From contig DJFO01000386.1 of NCBI GenBank assembly GCA_002432555.1, positions 1 through 6,564 of the forward strand: a DNA stretch of 6,564 nucleotides. Reading direction: 5' to 3'. Under the pieces are notes generated by a model. The model did no database searches, was not told where the DNA came from, and saw only the letters and a program-made list of their open reading frames with translations. The stretch's first letter is position 1, and each line of letters starts with the position of its first letter. This DNA is from Marinagarivorans sp. UBA5870 (GTDB taxonomy: Bacteria > Pseudomonadota > Gammaproteobacteria > Pseudomonadales > Cellvibrionaceae). The position numbers and the translations under genes are program-made. This document shows, piece after piece, positions 5,744 through 6,564 of the stretch.

Positions 5744-6562
5744 ATGCGATGGCGCGGGCAAGGTATTTTGGTGGTGACAGTGCTAATCGCGGCCGCTGTG
5801 TTCGGGTATCAATGGAAAAGCGTGACGCATTTGGAGGAGGAAGTTACCTGGCACGATATCGAATATAGACCTTATACCCACGCGGTCGCCCGGTTTGTGG
5901 ATGAGCAAAAACGCTGGCCGGAACCGGGCGAAGTCACCCTGCCCGAGCCGGAATCGGATAGCATCATCAAAAAGGTCAACCTCGAAAATAAGAGCGAGCT
6001 CCTTTTCACTCTATCCGGCTGGACGCTTCAAAACGGGAGGGTGACCATGCGCCTGGCGCCGACGCTGAACACCCACCACAGTTTGTTGCCCTACACACCC
6101 AGCCGCCTGGAATACACCTGCAGAGAAGTCATTCCCGCCTCCCTCGAACGCACTCTGTGCATGCGAATCGGCGTGAGATCCGCTGCCGAGATCAGCAGCG
6201 AGAACACGGATGCCTTTGCCCGATGGGAAAAAAATGAGTCGGATGCGCAACTGTCTGCCAAACGCGCTTCGGCGCTGGCAATTGCCGGACTGAGAGACAC
6301 CCGCTGCGATCGATATCTGTCGCACGCCGAGCGGCAAATACTGCCTTGTGTGCAACAATTCGACGCGGCAAAAGCTCAAGCGCTTAGGGAACGCCTGACC
6401 GAAGTGCTCAGTGGGCCCCGCTTGCGGCCGGAAGTCATTGCGGACAATCCGGGAATGCTCGACCAGTTCAACCGAAGCTGTGACGATAACTGGCAGGCGA
6501 TCACGGTTATGGCGCAAGGGGAAAATGAGAAAATTGCACCTTGTTTCCGTAGCCAACCCTGA
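5744..6562 (+). CDS. Membrane-anchored extracytoplasmic protein of unknown function, six cysteines
   Basis: From the ATG at 5744 the protein has 272 residues; starting at 5714 would add ten. Numbering from 5744: a basic start (MRWRGQG), one hydrophobic segment at ~7-24 (ILVVTVLIAAAVFGYQW), then a soluble part probably in the periplasm (N-in, C-out). Residues ~36-140 recall the globular part of type IV pilin-like proteins: a helical stretch HAVARFVDEQKRWPEPGEV, then a strand-rich part with LSGWTL and MRLAP, and two cysteines (C126, C139) spaced like a pilin disulfide loop. The canonical prepilin cleavage motif with Glu at +5 is absent, so it is not a standard pilin. Residues ~150-272 are helical and charged with four more cysteines (C188, C202, C246, C267). 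I do not recognise the family; the pilin resemblance is inference. It is divergent from the M19-like gene and ends two bases before the window edge, so operon partners to the right cannot be seen. Confidence 0.72.
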   Translation: MRWRGQGILVVTVLIAAAVFGYQWKSVTHLEEEVTWHDIEYRPYTHAVARFVDEQKRWPEPGEVTLPEPESDSIIKKVNLENKSELLFTLSGWTLQNGRVTMRLAPTLNTHHSLLPYTPSRLEYTCREVIPASLERTLCMRIGVRSAAEISSENTDAFARWEKNESDAQLSAKRASALAIAGLRDTRCDRYLSHAERQILPCVQQFDAAKAQALRERLTEVLSGPRLRPEVIADNPGMLDQFNRSCDDNWQAITVMAQGENEKIAPCFRSQP

Positions 6563-6564
6563 CC

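Overview
The window looks like chromosomal DNA of a Gram-negative bacterium, most likely a gammaproteobacterium. The reasons are a Sec-type secreted, metal-dependent hydrolase with a discoidin domain, a LuxR-family regulator, a CRP-like operator and good AGGTGA/GAGGTG ribosome binding sites. The resemblance to marine, polymer-degrading gammaproteobacteria (Cellvibrionales-like) is an impression only. Nothing indicates a phage, transposon, CRISPR array or RNA gene.

Layout. (1) Positions 1-1721, + strand: the 3' part of a gene whose start lies outside the window. It ends a Mucin2/CILP-type WxxW domain at the left edge, continues as a MACPF (perforin)-like pore-forming module and finishes with a cysteine-rich tail. 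A strong intrinsic terminator follows at 1750-1784. (2) Positions 1830-2669, - strand: a LuxR-type regulator with an autoinducer-binding-like N-terminal domain and a LuxR helix-turn-helix. No luxI-like synthase is visible, so within this window it is a LuxR solo. (3) Positions 2670-2830: an intergenic strip with a near-consensus CRP/Vfr-type site and a strong GC-rich hairpin, both upstream of the regulator. (4) Positions 2831-5248, - strand: an exported 805-residue peptidase M19-like (amidohydrolase superfamily) enzyme with a novel-looking N-terminal region and a C-terminal F5/8-type C (discoidin) domain. (5) Positions 5249-5713: a 465-base divergent intergenic region with a tandem octamer repeat and a plausible sigma70 promoter carrying a perfect palindrome in its spacer. 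(6) Positions 5744-6562 (or from 5714), + strand: a small membrane-anchored protein with a cysteine-containing extracytoplasmic part, of unknown function.

How they may work together is inference. Two secreted, surface-acting proteins (a perforin-like protein and a discoidin-tethered hydrolase) flank a LuxR solo whose own upstream region carries a CRP-like site. This suggests extracellular effectors near a regulator that could read cell density or an exogenous signal together with carbon status. No operator shared between the regulator and its neighbours could be identified, so this link is unproven.
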